A stretch of DNA of 64,000 nucleotides, from assembly GCF_030812255.1 (NCBI RefSeq), contig NZ_JAUSSH010000001.1, forward strand, positions 620,001 to 684,000. Reading direction: 5' to 3'. The notes under the pieces are model-generated. The model searched no databases. It had not been told where the DNA came from and saw only the letters and a list, made by a program, of their open reading frames with translations. This DNA comes from Paeniglutamicibacter psychrophenolicus. GTDB taxonomy: Bacteria > Actinomycetota > Actinomycetes > Actinomycetales > Micrococcaceae. This document shows, one piece after another, positions 47,656 to 55,781 of the stretch. The translations under genes were made by a program, and so were the position numbers. Each line of letters opens with the position of its first letter. The stretch's first letter is position 1.

Positions 47656-47699
47656 CCATTGCCAGCGGGCAGGAAACCGACCAGCAAGGAGAAACGATC

Positions 47700-48185
47700 A
47701 TGGAGACCGAGAACCCGTTTGGCGCAACACCCCCCATCCAGCCCGCACCGGCAGGCAGCATCGTCGTGGGGCACGACGGGTCCAAGGGCGCACAGCTCGC
47801 CCTGGAGATGGCCGTGGAACTGGCCGGGCAGTTGGCGCTGCCGGTGGTCGTCGCCCGGGCGTGGTCCATCGTCACGGCACCAAAGCCGGCACAGTGGACC
47901 TCCGGATACGTCCCGCCGTTCGAGGAGTTCGCCGCCGCGGTCAAGGACGAGATGGAGCGCGACGCGCGTCCCGTAGCCGGGAAGTTCCCCGGCGTCGAGA
48001 TCAGCTACAGCCCGGTGCATGCGCCGCCGCTCAAGAGCCTGGTGGCCATCTCGCACGACGCGCGGATGCTGGTGGTGGGAACGCGCGGGCGCGGGGGACT
48101 GAAGGGGATGCTGCTGGGCTCGGTCAGCGAGCAATGCGTGCGGCACGCCGCCTGCCCGGTGCTGGTGGTGCGGCCGCGGGACTGA
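47700..48185 (+). CDS. Universal stress protein (UspA family)
   Basis: A 161-residue single-domain Usp. SIVVGHDGSKGAQLALEMAVELA near the N-terminus and the ATP-binding loop VVGTRGRGGLKGMLLGSVSEQ with the terminal CPVLVVRP strand are typical of ATP-binding UspA proteins. AAGGAGAAAC is upstream of the ATG. It lies behind terC and before a strong hairpin, so the two probably form a stress-responsive unit. Confidence 0.92.
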   Translation: METENPFGATPPIQPAPAGSIVVGHDGSKGAQLALEMAVELAGQLALPVVVARAWSIVTAPKPAQWTSGYVPPFEEFAAAVKDEMERDARPVAGKFPGVEISYSPVHAPPLKSLVAISHDARMLVVGTRGRGGLKGMLLGSVSEQCVRHAACPVLVVRPRD

Positions 48186-48231
48186 GGCCGGGGGATCGGT
48201 GCCGGGTGCGGGCCGGCTGCAGCACCGTCCG

Positions 48232-48266
48232 CCGGGCAGCCCCCGGCGGACGGTGCCTCTAGCCCC
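48232..48266. terminator. Bidirectional terminator between usp and the decarboxylase gene
   Basis: A perfect 15-bp stem (GCACCGTCCGCCGGG at 48232-48246 with 48252-48266) and a 5-nt loop. It overlaps the stop codon of the minus-strand decarboxylase gene. Confidence 0.75.
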
Positions 48267-51018
48267 GTTCCCTGGGCGCGGGAACGTCGTTGATGATCCG
48301 GAATCCCAATTCCGCGTCGAATCCGTGGATCTCACGGGTGTCGAGCGCCGCCATGAAGGAGAGGATCTCCTTGGTGAACACCTGTCCCGGGACCAGGATC
48401 GGGAATCCGGGCGGGTAGGGGGTCACGAACCCCGCGGAGACGATTTCCTCCCCGGCACGCACCCGGTCGATCAGTTCCTTCGGCATGATGTAGCCGCAGG
48501 CATCGTTCTTGTAGGTGGTGAAGTAAGCCGTGCGGATGTCCCCGTCGACGGTGTGCGCACCGCTGCGGTATTTGTCGGCGAAACGGCTGAAGTCGGGCAG
48601 CGGCGGGGGCGTGGCCAGCAGCCGGGCGGCCTTCGCCTGGCGGGCAGCCAGCGCGCGCGGGGACATCTCCGCCCGCTCGGTCTCGAAGTGCTCGGCAAGC
48701 TTGACCAACACATCGATCAGGTAGGCCACGGCGCTGCGCGAGGTCCCGATGTTGGTCATGAACAGGACGGTGTTCCGACTGGTCTTGTTGACCTGGATCC
48801 CGTGCAGGTCCATCAGGTACTTGTGCTTGAAGGTGTCCCCGTCCACGCCGGTGTTGCCGATGTGCAGGGTCAGCCGGCTGGGGTCCATGACGAACTCGTC
48901 GGTGCGCCAGGCCTCGTCCATCGCGGCGATCCCGTCGCGCAGCGGCATGGGACGGCGGGTTTCACGGTATTCCTCCGGGATCAGATCGAGGGTGTTCAGC
49001 ACCCGGAAGTACTTCTTGAGCAGCGGGTGGCGGGCCACGGCCTGGGCCACGGACAGGGCCAGATAGGCCTGGCGCTGCACCAACTCGAAGCCCTCCAGTT
49101 CCGCCTGGCGGCGGCCGATGTCCAGCGAGGCCAGGATCTGGTAGTTCGGCGAGGTGGAGGTGTGCGTCATGTACGCGGCATTGAACGTCACCTCGTTGAG
49201 GTGGCTGAAGTCCTCGTCGAAGATGTGGATCATTGAGCCCTGGCGCAGCGCCGTGAGCGTCTTGTGGGTGGACTGGGTGGCGTAGACGCGCAGCCGGGTT
49301 GCGTCCGGATCCGGCAGCAACCTGGTCCTGAGCCATGCCGCGTCGTCCACCGGCTCGCCGGTTTCCGGGTCGAAGAGGGCCGCCCGCTGGGCCTTGGCCC
49401 GTGCCCGGTAGGCGGGGTCCTTGAAGTTTGCCTGCAGCCGCGCGGCCGCGGCCATGGCGGTCCGCCGGCGGAAGATCGGGTGGAAGCCGGCGAAGGCGAA
49501 CCAGGCCTCGTCCCAGAGGAAGACCAAATCGGGCTTGATGGCCAGGCATTCCTCCATCACCCGCTCGACGTCGTAGACGATGCCGTCGAAGGTGCAGTTG
49601 GTCAGCGTGACCATCTTGACCTCGTCCAGCCGCCCGGCACGGCGGTAGTCAAGCAACATGGACTTGAGTGCCTTCAGCGGCACGGCCCCGTAGAACGCGT
49701 ACTCGTTCAGCGGGTAGGCATCGACGTAGGCGACCTGCGCACCGGCAAGCATCAGGGCGTAGTGGTGCGACTTGTGGCAATTTCGGTCGGCGATGACCAC
49801 GTCCCCGGGGGCCAGGATCGACTGGTGCACGATCTTGTTGGCCGTGGAGGTGCCGTTGGTGACGAAGTAGGAGCGCCGCGCCCCGAAGGCTCGTGCGGCC
49901 AGGTCCTGGGCCCGTTTGATGGAGCCGTGCGGGTCCAATAGCGAATCCAGCCCCCCGGAGGTGGCCGAGGTCTCGGCGTGGAGCAGGTTCAGACCGTAGA
50001 ACTCACCCATGTCCTTGATCCAGCGGGAATTGACCACCGATCCGCCGCGGGAGATGGGCAGGGCGTGGAATACCGCGGCGGGCTTGCGGCTATGGTGCTG
50101 CACGGCGTCGAAGAACGGGGTCTCGTAGCGTTCGGCAACCCCGCCCAGCAACGAGAGGTGCAGCTCCATGGACTCCTCGCGGCGGAAGAGCCGATTGAAG
50201 CGGCGGTTCGAGGACCCGGCCAGGTCTTCGATGGATACATCTGCCACCAGGTAGAGATCCAGTTCGGGGCGCAGCTCCTTGAGGGTGTCGGCCAGGGACA
50301 GGATGCGGGCCTTGGGCGTGAACTGCGGCAGCCCGGGGTCAAGGAGGCCGTCGAGGTACCGGCGCAGGTCCTCGCCGGGACGGTTCCTGGCGGAGACGGC
50401 AAACCCTGGTCGAAGGATGCATGCCTGGATCGTGGGATTGAGCATCACCGCAATCAGGGCGTCCTCGAGGGACGGAACCACGTTGACCTGGTACGTGAAG
50501 GCATCCGATTCCCGGCGCTGGCCGGCCATTTCCGCAAAGAGTTCCTCGCGCACCGTCTCGGAGATGTCGTCCACGACCAGGACCTCGAAGCGCGGCCGGC
50601 GGTCGGCCATCGGCGTCTGGTCGTTGGGCTGGGCCTCGGGATCGAGGTCGGTGGCCCGGTCATCGACCTCGTGCCTGAAGCGGGCGAAGCCGCGGGTGAC
50701 CGGTTCCACCAGGTCCAGGGCGGCGGGGTAGTCGCCGTCCTCGATGCGGGCGCGCAGCGTCGCCAGGTGGGCCTTGCCCGGCACCGCCCAATAGGGCTCG
50801 ATGGCTTCGAGGACGTTGAGCTTGCGATTGACCTCGACCAGCATTTGCTGGTGGGCCGCTGTCACGCCTTTGCCCGGGGTGGCCAGTGCCGTGAGCTGCT
50901 TGGAGCCGTAGCCCAGGAATTCCCAGGCATCGGTGCGCAGTCGCCACACGCTGGAGGGTGTGGCATAGGGGGTGGCATCAATTTTCGCCAGTGGCGCTGT
51001 CACGTCTGTTCCAATCAT
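48259..51018 (-). CDS. Orn/Lys/Arg-type PLP decarboxylase, large form
   Basis: A 919-residue fold-type-I amino acid decarboxylase of the Orn/Lys/Arg group. The N-terminal 130 residues are helical, followed by a response-regulator-like wing domain (FEVLVVDDISETV). The PLP domain has FVTNGTSTANKIVHQ, ADRNCHKSHHYAL, VFLWDEAWFAF and the Schiff-base lysine in STHKTLTALRQGS at about residue 585. The C-terminal domain follows (TPYPPGFPILVPGQVF). It should remove CO2 from a basic amino acid to give a polyamine such as agmatine, cadaverine or putrescine; specificity is not fixed. It begins 28 bases after the hydrolase stop, with no clear ribosome site. Confidence 0.9.
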   Translation of the reverse strand: MIGTDVTAPLAKIDATPYATPSSVWRLRTDAWEFLGYGSKQLTALATPGKGVTAAHQQMLVEVNRKLNVLEAIEPYWAVPGKAHLATLRARIEDGDYPAALDLVEPVTRGFARFRHEVDDRATDLDPEAQPNDQTPMADRRPRFEVLVVDDISETVREELFAEMAGQRRESDAFTYQVNVVPSLEDALIAVMLNPTIQACILRPGFAVSARNRPGEDLRRYLDGLLDPGLPQFTPKARILSLADTLKELRPELDLYLVADVSIEDLAGSSNRRFNRLFRREESMELHLSLLGGVAERYETPFFDAVQHHSRKPAAVFHALPISRGGSVVNSRWIKDMGEFYGLNLLHAETSATSGGLDSLLDPHGSIKRAQDLAARAFGARRSYFVTNGTSTANKIVHQSILAPGDVVIADRNCHKSHHYALMLAGAQVAYVDAYPLNEYAFYGAVPLKALKSMLLDYRRAGRLDEVKMVTLTNCTFDGIVYDVERVMEECLAIKPDLVFLWDEAWFAFAGFHPIFRRRTAMAAAARLQANFKDPAYRARAKAQRAALFDPETGEPVDDAAWLRTRLLPDPDATRLRVYATQSTHKTLTALRQGSMIHIFDEDFSHLNEVTFNAAYMTHTSTSPNYQILASLDIGRRQAELEGFELVQRQAYLALSVAQAVARHPLLKKYFRVLNTLDLIPEEYRETRRPMPLRDGIAAMDEAWRTDEFVMDPSRLTLHIGNTGVDGDTFKHKYLMDLHGIQVNKTSRNTVLFMTNIGTSRSAVAYLIDVLVKLAEHFETERAEMSPRALAARQAKAARLLATPPPLPDFSRFADKYRSGAHTVDGDIRTAYFTTYKNDACGYIMPKELIDRVRAGEEIVSAGFVTPYPPGFPILVPGQVFTKEILSFMAALDTREIHGFDAELGFRIINDVPAPRERG

Positions 51019-51024
51019 CGGGTG

Positions 51025-51039
51025 TGCCCGTTTCGGGCA
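51025..51039 (-). promoter_or_regulatory. Small hairpin between hydrolase and decarboxylase genes
   Basis: TGCCCG-TTT-CGGGCA occupies most of the 28-base gap and covers the place where a ribosome site would be expected. It could limit translation initiation of the decarboxylase or mark an mRNA processing site. Confidence 0.4.
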
Positions 51040-51046
51040 GCACAAG

Positions 51047-52333
51047 TCAGGCTGATGTTCTGGGTTCGCTGTCGGCGGGCAGCGGGTGTTCCCGCCCCGG
51101 GACGGCGAACAGCGGCAGGAACGCCTGGGATGCCGCCGGGGTTTCCGAAGACAGCAGCGCGGCAATCGCGTCGAAGGCACGCAAGGTGCCAAAGAGCTTG
51201 GCCGCATCCTGCGGCAGCGGCCAGCTCGACAACTTCACGGCGACCACCTGGGCGGGCCGGTTGATGTAGACCATCTGCCCGTGGATGCCCAGGCAGAGCA
51301 ATACGTCGTTCCCCTCGTAGGGGAACCACATCTGGTTGCGATACATCCCCCCGGGCATGCGGTTGTCGCCCGGGCTTTGGGCAAAGGCAACCCTGGAGTC
51401 CGGGGCCCCCGCCAGGGTTTCGTGGATCCACTTGCGGGAGAGCACGCGCTCGCCGGTGGGGGAGGTGCCCTCGTTCAGGAAGAGGCTGCCGAAGCGGGCC
51501 ATATCACGCAGCGTGGCGTTGATCCCGCCGTCGAACATGCCGGTGCCGTATTGGTCGATCCCGATCGAGGCATCGAACTCGGCCCCCAGCTTGCCCCACA
51601 CCAGGTGCGAGAGCAGCATGGGCATCGGGGCGCCGGCGGCAGCCTCGCAGACCCACCCGAGCATGTCGGACTCGCAGGAGCGGTACTCGAATACCCCTCC
51701 GTGTTCCCATTTCCGGCGCAGCGTCATCAAGAAGGTGTACATCCCGATCGGGCCCGCCGAGTCGGGATCGGCCCAGCCGATCGCCTGCTCGAGCATCCGC
51801 ACCTCGGCCCGGGGGTCAAGGTAGTCTTCCGAGAACTCGATGCCCGAGCGCATGTCCAGCAGGTGGCGCACCGTTGCCCCGTCATAGCCGGTGCCGGACA
51901 AGGCCGGAAGGTAGCTGGTCAACGGGGCTTCGGGGTCCAACAGCCCCGAGTCGCACAGCGACCCGGCCACCGTTCCAACCAAAGACTTGCTGACCGACAT
52001 CAGCAGGTGCGGGGCCGCGGCGGACATGGTGCCGAAATACTGCTCGGCAAGCACCGTCCCGCGGTGCACCAGCATCCACCCGTCGGTATCGGTGGTGGCC
52101 ATGACCGAGCCGACGCTCATCGGCGGTTCATCGGGCCAGGCGGCGGGAATGGGAATCGAATCCAGGTCGCGCAGTGCCACGGGAAGCACGGAGGCCGGGC
52201 CCTGTCCGCGCGAGATCATCGCGGTGGGCAGGAAATCGGCGATGTGCTGGAACGACCAACGAACGTTCTGGGGCAATTGCCAGTTCTTCATGTCGATGTC
52301 CGGGTTGCCGTGCTCAAGGTTTGTGCCGTCCAT
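51047..52333 (-). CDS. Serine hydrolase of the beta-lactamase/6-aminohexanoate-dimer hydrolase family
   Basis: A 428-residue class C beta-lactamase-fold enzyme. The nucleophile motif is SVSKS (SxxK, about residue 113), and the second motif is YRSCES (YxS). The region before them (WMLVHRGTVLAEQYFG) is usual for 6-aminohexanoate-dimer hydrolase and related esterases/amidases. No signal peptide is visible, so it is probably cytoplasmic and may hydrolyse an amide or peptide of a linear amino acid. GGAAGGAA precedes ATG 52333. It lies between an ATP-grasp enzyme and a Lys/Orn/Arg decarboxylase gene. Confidence 0.87.
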   Translation of the reverse strand: MDGTNLEHGNPDIDMKNWQLPQNVRWSFQHIADFLPTAMISRGQGPASVLPVALRDLDSIPIPAAWPDEPPMSVGSVMATTDTDGWMLVHRGTVLAEQYFGTMSAAAPHLLMSVSKSLVGTVAGSLCDSGLLDPEAPLTSYLPALSGTGYDGATVRHLLDMRSGIEFSEDYLDPRAEVRMLEQAIGWADPDSAGPIGMYTFLMTLRRKWEHGGVFEYRSCESDMLGWVCEAAAGAPMPMLLSHLVWGKLGAEFDASIGIDQYGTGMFDGGINATLRDMARFGSLFLNEGTSPTGERVLSRKWIHETLAGAPDSRVAFAQSPGDNRMPGGMYRNQMWFPYEGNDVLLCLGIHGQMVYINRPAQVVAVKLSSWPLPQDAAKLFGTLRAFDAIAALLSSETPAASQAFLPLFAVPGREHPLPADSEPRTSA

Positions 52334-52408
52334 GACTGGTTCCTTCCGTGGCCGCAACGGTGCGGCTTCTTCGTTGCCGCGCGCCGGCGGCGGATGCAGG
52401 TCCGCGGG

Positions 52409-52432
52409 GGTGCGGCATCTGCATGCCGCACC
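52409..52432 (-). terminator. Hairpin between ATP-grasp and hydrolase genes
   Basis: GGTGCGGCAT (52409-52418) and ATGCCGCACC (52423-52432) form a perfect 10-bp stem with a 4-nt loop in the 121-base gap. Without a T-run it may be a partial terminator or an mRNA stabiliser rather than a full stop. Confidence 0.5.
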
Positions 52433-52454
52433 ACCCTATGGAATTATTCGGACC

Positions 52455-55073
52455 CTACCACTGGGACTTCACACCGAGGGGCTCCGACCCGTGCGGCCGC
52501 GCGCCCTCGCCCAGCGGCATGCCGGTGAAGCCGGCACGCAGGCAGTCGATGAAGTGCTGAGCCCTGATGTTCAGCTTCGGGGCACCGTTCCTGTCGACCT
52601 GCAGCCGCCCCTTGGTGACCAGGATTCCCAGGTCCGCGCCCTTCCAGCGGTAGTCGCCGGGGCCGTAGATGCGCAGGAAGAACGCCTCGGACTCGTTTTG
52701 CAGCATGTGCCAGTCCAGGGCCGCCCGGTTGAAGACCATCGCGCCGTTGGCGTCCAGGTAGTACTGGCCGGTGGCCGGGGTGGCGGTGAGCAGCTCGACG
52801 GTATCGGAGGTCTCCTTGATGATCATCTGGCTCCAGGTGTCGGCCCCGGAGAGCGCCTCCCAACGCTTGTTGACCTCATCGATGTCCAGCTCGAATTCCA
52901 CGTCCATGTATTCAAGCAGGTGGAAGAGGAACAGCGGCACATCCGCATAGGCGCCGGCGGTGACGTTGGTGATAGCCGATGCCCCGGAAATGCGCGGGTT
53001 CAATTCACCGAGGTAGACCTCGTCGCTGTCGACGTCAACGAGCACGTCGACCTCGAAGAATCCGCGGTAGCCTTCCTTGGCGAGGCGGCCGCCCATGCGC
53101 TTGACAAGATCGGTGGCCAGTGCGCGCTGCCGGTCGGTGAGCACGTCGGGGTGCATTTCGTTGCCGCACCAGCCGCCCGGGTAGGGAGTGAGGTCGTCGT
53201 GCCCGGCCAGCTCGGTGAGGAACGGGCCCACCACGGTTCCCGAGCGGGTGAGCACAGCCTCGACGGCCAACGGCAGGTTGTTGATCCGGCGCATGACCTT
53301 GATGTCCTCGCCGACGATTTGCGCGCTGTGCTCGTCCCAGTCCGACTCGGTGTTGATGAAGAAGGTGGTCTTGCCGGAATCCCCGTAGGGGGTCTGGACG
53401 ACCAGTTCGTCGCCGAGCCCGGCCGCGTCGGCCTCGGCTCGCAGGGTCTTCCAGTCGGAGCCCTCGGTCAAGATGTTGGGCACGGAGGCCACACCGGCCT
53501 CGTTGCCCAGGCGGGTGGTGACGATCTTGGAATCGAGCCGGCTGCGAAGTGCGGCCGCGGGCAGGATCAGGTCATAACCCAGCTCGTCGCATATCTGCTG
53601 GGTTTCCTCGTCGAAGAAGACCATGGCGACCTTCGGGCGCACGCCGGGACTCAGGTCCTTGCCCATGCGGGCACGGACCTCGGGGTTCAGCAGGAGCCAG
53701 TTGTTTATTTCCTCGCCGGAGTTGAACACCCGGTAGGGCTTGTCCACGGGGGTGAACACGCGCGGGTGCGCCCCGTCCCAGGCATCGTAGTAGCTGATGT
53801 AGGTGAAGTTCCGGACCCAGCGGTCCAGCCCCAAGAGGTTGAACGGGGTGGCTCCAATGAAGAAGATCGGCACGTCATTGGTGCGGAAGAAGTGCCGGAC
53901 CTCGGAGATGTTGTGCAACGTGTGCGGAATCGACTCCGCGGGGACCGCAGCGGCGAACGCGGCGTCGGTGCCGATGGTTGCCTCCGGCGCCTCGGGCCCG
54001 GTCGGGAGGGCACGCGGCAAGGTGGTCGCCGCTGTCTGCTTGGCAGTGGTCGCCGCTCGCTGCTGTGGCACCGCCGGGGTCTTCGCCGAGGAAGGTTCCT
54101 TCGCAGTCGCCGACATGCTCTTGGCCGTGGTCTTGGCCTTGGCCGACGCAGGGCTCTTCTTGGTTTCCGCTTGCTTGGCGAGGGTCGCCTTGCGCGCACC
54201 TGCCGGTTTGGAAGCCACGGCGGGTGCAGACTTCGGGGCGGACATCTCCGGAGCTGCGGTTTCCGCAGCGGTCGCCGCCTTGGCGGTGTCCGTTGTTGCA
54301 GTCTTGGCCGGGGCGGGGTTCTTCTTGGTTTCCGCTCGCGTGGAAACGGTTGCCTTGGGCGCCACAGCGGCTGCGGAGGCCGGGGCGGATTCCGCAGGAG
54401 CTGCGGTTTGGGCAGCCTCCGACGTCTTGGCGGCGGACGCGGTTGCCGGGCCGTCCGGTTTTGCGGCGGTGGGCTTGGTCGCCGGGACAGCGGCCTGGTC
54501 CTTGGTGGTTCCCGTCGTGGCCGCCGACTTGATGGCGGTGGGCGCCTGCGCCATGGAGTTGGCCTCAGAAGTTTGCTTGATTGGGTCGTTGGCCTTCTGT
54601 GTTGCCGGTTTTGTGGAGGATTGCTTGGCGGGCTCGGTGGACTTGCCCAGCAATGCGGAACCGGTGGAGGTCTTGGTTTCGGCGGCGTCCTTGGTGGCAC
54701 CACCTGCCGGTTTTGCCGCCAGCTTTTCAAAGGCGGCTGTCGCAGCGTTCGAGCGTCCTGTGCCTTGGGCAGCGGGCTTGGTGGCTGGCTTCACGGCCGG
54801 CGTGGCCGCGGCCTTGGCGGCCTTGGCCGGATTCACCGCGGTGGGCACAGCCGCGCCCGAGACCGCCGGCTTGACAGCCGCCGCCGGCCGCGGTGCCGGT
54901 GCCTGCTTCGAACCTTCGGGCGTATTCGGGCTGGCAGCAGCCGTGCCGGTCTTCTTCGGGGCAGGGCTTTTTGCAACCGTGCTCGTACTTGAAGAGGATT
55001 TGGCCACCGTCGTGGTGGTCTGGCTCCGCAGCAGAGTTTCCTTGCCGCCAGACTTGTTCGCATTCGCGGTCAT
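52455..55073 (-). CDS. ATP-grasp enzyme with a long Ala/Lys/Pro/Thr-rich N-terminal tail
   Basis: An 872-residue protein in two distinct parts. Residues 1 to about 375 are of low complexity, dominated by Ala, Lys, Pro, Thr and Ser, with histone-H1-like stretches such as ETKKNPAPAKT and ETKKSPASAKAK. From about 380 on there is an ATP-grasp catalytic half: VPIFFIGATPFN, SKIVTTRLGNEAG, the nucleotide-binding VVQTPYGDSGKTTFFI, and the metal motif YLGELNPRISGAS. Such enzymes join a carboxylate to an amine or thiol via an acylphosphate; database names like biotin carboxylase are common but no biotin enzyme context exists here. AAGGAGCAGG precedes ATG 55073. The tail is clearly in frame and begins directly after this site. 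First of three co-oriented genes. Confidence 0.82.
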   Translation of the reverse strand: MTANANKSGGKETLLRSQTTTTVAKSSSSTSTVAKSPAPKKTGTAAASPNTPEGSKQAPAPRPAAAVKPAVSGAAVPTAVNPAKAAKAAATPAVKPATKPAAQGTGRSNAATAAFEKLAAKPAGGATKDAAETKTSTGSALLGKSTEPAKQSSTKPATQKANDPIKQTSEANSMAQAPTAIKSAATTGTTKDQAAVPATKPTAAKPDGPATASAAKTSEAAQTAAPAESAPASAAAVAPKATVSTRAETKKNPAPAKTATTDTAKAATAAETAAPEMSAPKSAPAVASKPAGARKATLAKQAETKKSPASAKAKTTAKSMSATAKEPSSAKTPAVPQQRAATTAKQTAATTLPRALPTGPEAPEATIGTDAAFAAAVPAESIPHTLHNISEVRHFFRTNDVPIFFIGATPFNLLGLDRWVRNFTYISYYDAWDGAHPRVFTPVDKPYRVFNSGEEINNWLLLNPEVRARMGKDLSPGVRPKVAMVFFDEETQQICDELGYDLILPAAALRSRLDSKIVTTRLGNEAGVASVPNILTEGSDWKTLRAEADAAGLGDELVVQTPYGDSGKTTFFINTESDWDEHSAQIVGEDIKVMRRINNLPLAVEAVLTRSGTVVGPFLTELAGHDDLTPYPGGWCGNEMHPDVLTDRQRALATDLVKRMGGRLAKEGYRGFFEVDVLVDVDSDEVYLGELNPRISGASAITNVTAGAYADVPLFLFHLLEYMDVEFELDIDEVNKRWEALSGADTWSQMIIKETSDTVELLTATPATGQYYLDANGAMVFNRAALDWHMLQNESEAFFLRIYGPGDYRWKGADLGILVTKGRLQVDRNGAPKLNIRAQHFIDCLRAGFTGMPLGEGARPHGSEPLGVKSQW

Positions 55074-55145
55074 TTTCCTGCTCCTTCCGTCGTTACTTGG
55101 TCGAATCCGACAGAGGCAGGTAGTTCCGCGGCGCCGTGTTCCCGA

Positions 55146-55169
55146 GCATTCCGGTCTAGTCCGGAATGC
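55146..55169 (-). promoter_or_regulatory. Inverted repeat in the leader of the ATP-grasp gene
   Basis: GCATTCCGG (55146-55154) and CCGGAATGC (55161-55169) with a 6-base spacer, 73 bases before the start codon. It could be an operator or an mRNA hairpin. I could not pick a convincing -35/-10 pair beside it. Confidence 0.45.
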
Positions 55170-55781
55170 CCAGGAATATGGCACCAAGGTGAGAACCAAC
55201 CCCCAAGACCGAATTACACACACAGGTGCGTAATGGTCGTTTCGGATTCACCATTTCAATGATCAAGTTCAGCAAACGTAGTGCGGAAAAGTGAATTGCG
55301 CGTGTACGGAAGGTGATTGTGACACGTGCCACGAACGAACGAATCCCGGAACGGACGACTGGCGCGACGGGCGAGCCAGCGTGCGCAATGAGTGGCATCG
55401 CAAGTCGGGAGACGGTGACGGGGCAGCCTCCATATATTCCGCGAATTCATGGGCGACATGGACCAATGCAAGTTTTAACAGCTACTGCCGGCTCGCCGCG
55501 CTCATCCTTTCCCGGCGGGGGGTGGTCCGTTGATGCATCGCGGAATAAAATCAATCGCAAAGATTTGGGGTCAACTAGAAGACTTCCGATTATTACCTTC
55601 GGTGTCGTTTTGTGTAATGCCGGTTGCGGAGGTCCGCCAATGCTGCAGAGGTCCATTTAATATACGATCCGAGATACAATTGAATTACCCGCGGGAAACC
55701 TACCGATCGGTATTTCGTATCGAGGTGGATGTCGGGCCAAAATAAGCCGATAAGGACATTTTTCGGATTCTTGAGCTGGTA
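55170..55781. other. AT-richer gene-free region
   Basis: About 600 bases with no credible gene, visibly richer in A and T than the rest of the window, especially 55540-55790. Short open frames on both strands lack ribosome sites and protein-like composition. It lies between the starts of the ATP-grasp gene and the 3' end of the peroxiredoxin gene. It may hold promoters or an untranslated RNA, or be a remnant of acquired DNA. Confidence 0.5.

Noticed and set aside
51987-54992. 1001-residue plus-strand open frame with Gly/Arg-rich end opposite the ATP-grasp gene
   Set aside because: Its unusual Gly-Arg-Leu repeats are the complement of the Ala/Lys/Pro/Thr tail codons; no start signal and no domain.
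52455-55073. Calling the ATP-grasp protein a biotin carboxylase
   Set aside because: There is no biotin carrier domain or carboxyltransferase partner nearby, and ATP-grasp motifs alone do not specify that reaction.
53803-55233. Hydrophobic Ala/Val-rich plus-strand frame opposite the lysine-rich tail
   Set aside because: Apparent membrane protein is only the antisense reading of Ala/Thr/Lys codons; no ribosome site.
55256-55660. Several 60-115 residue frames on both strands in the AT-richer gap
   Set aside because: They overlap one another, lack ribosome sites and show no protein-like pattern or family.
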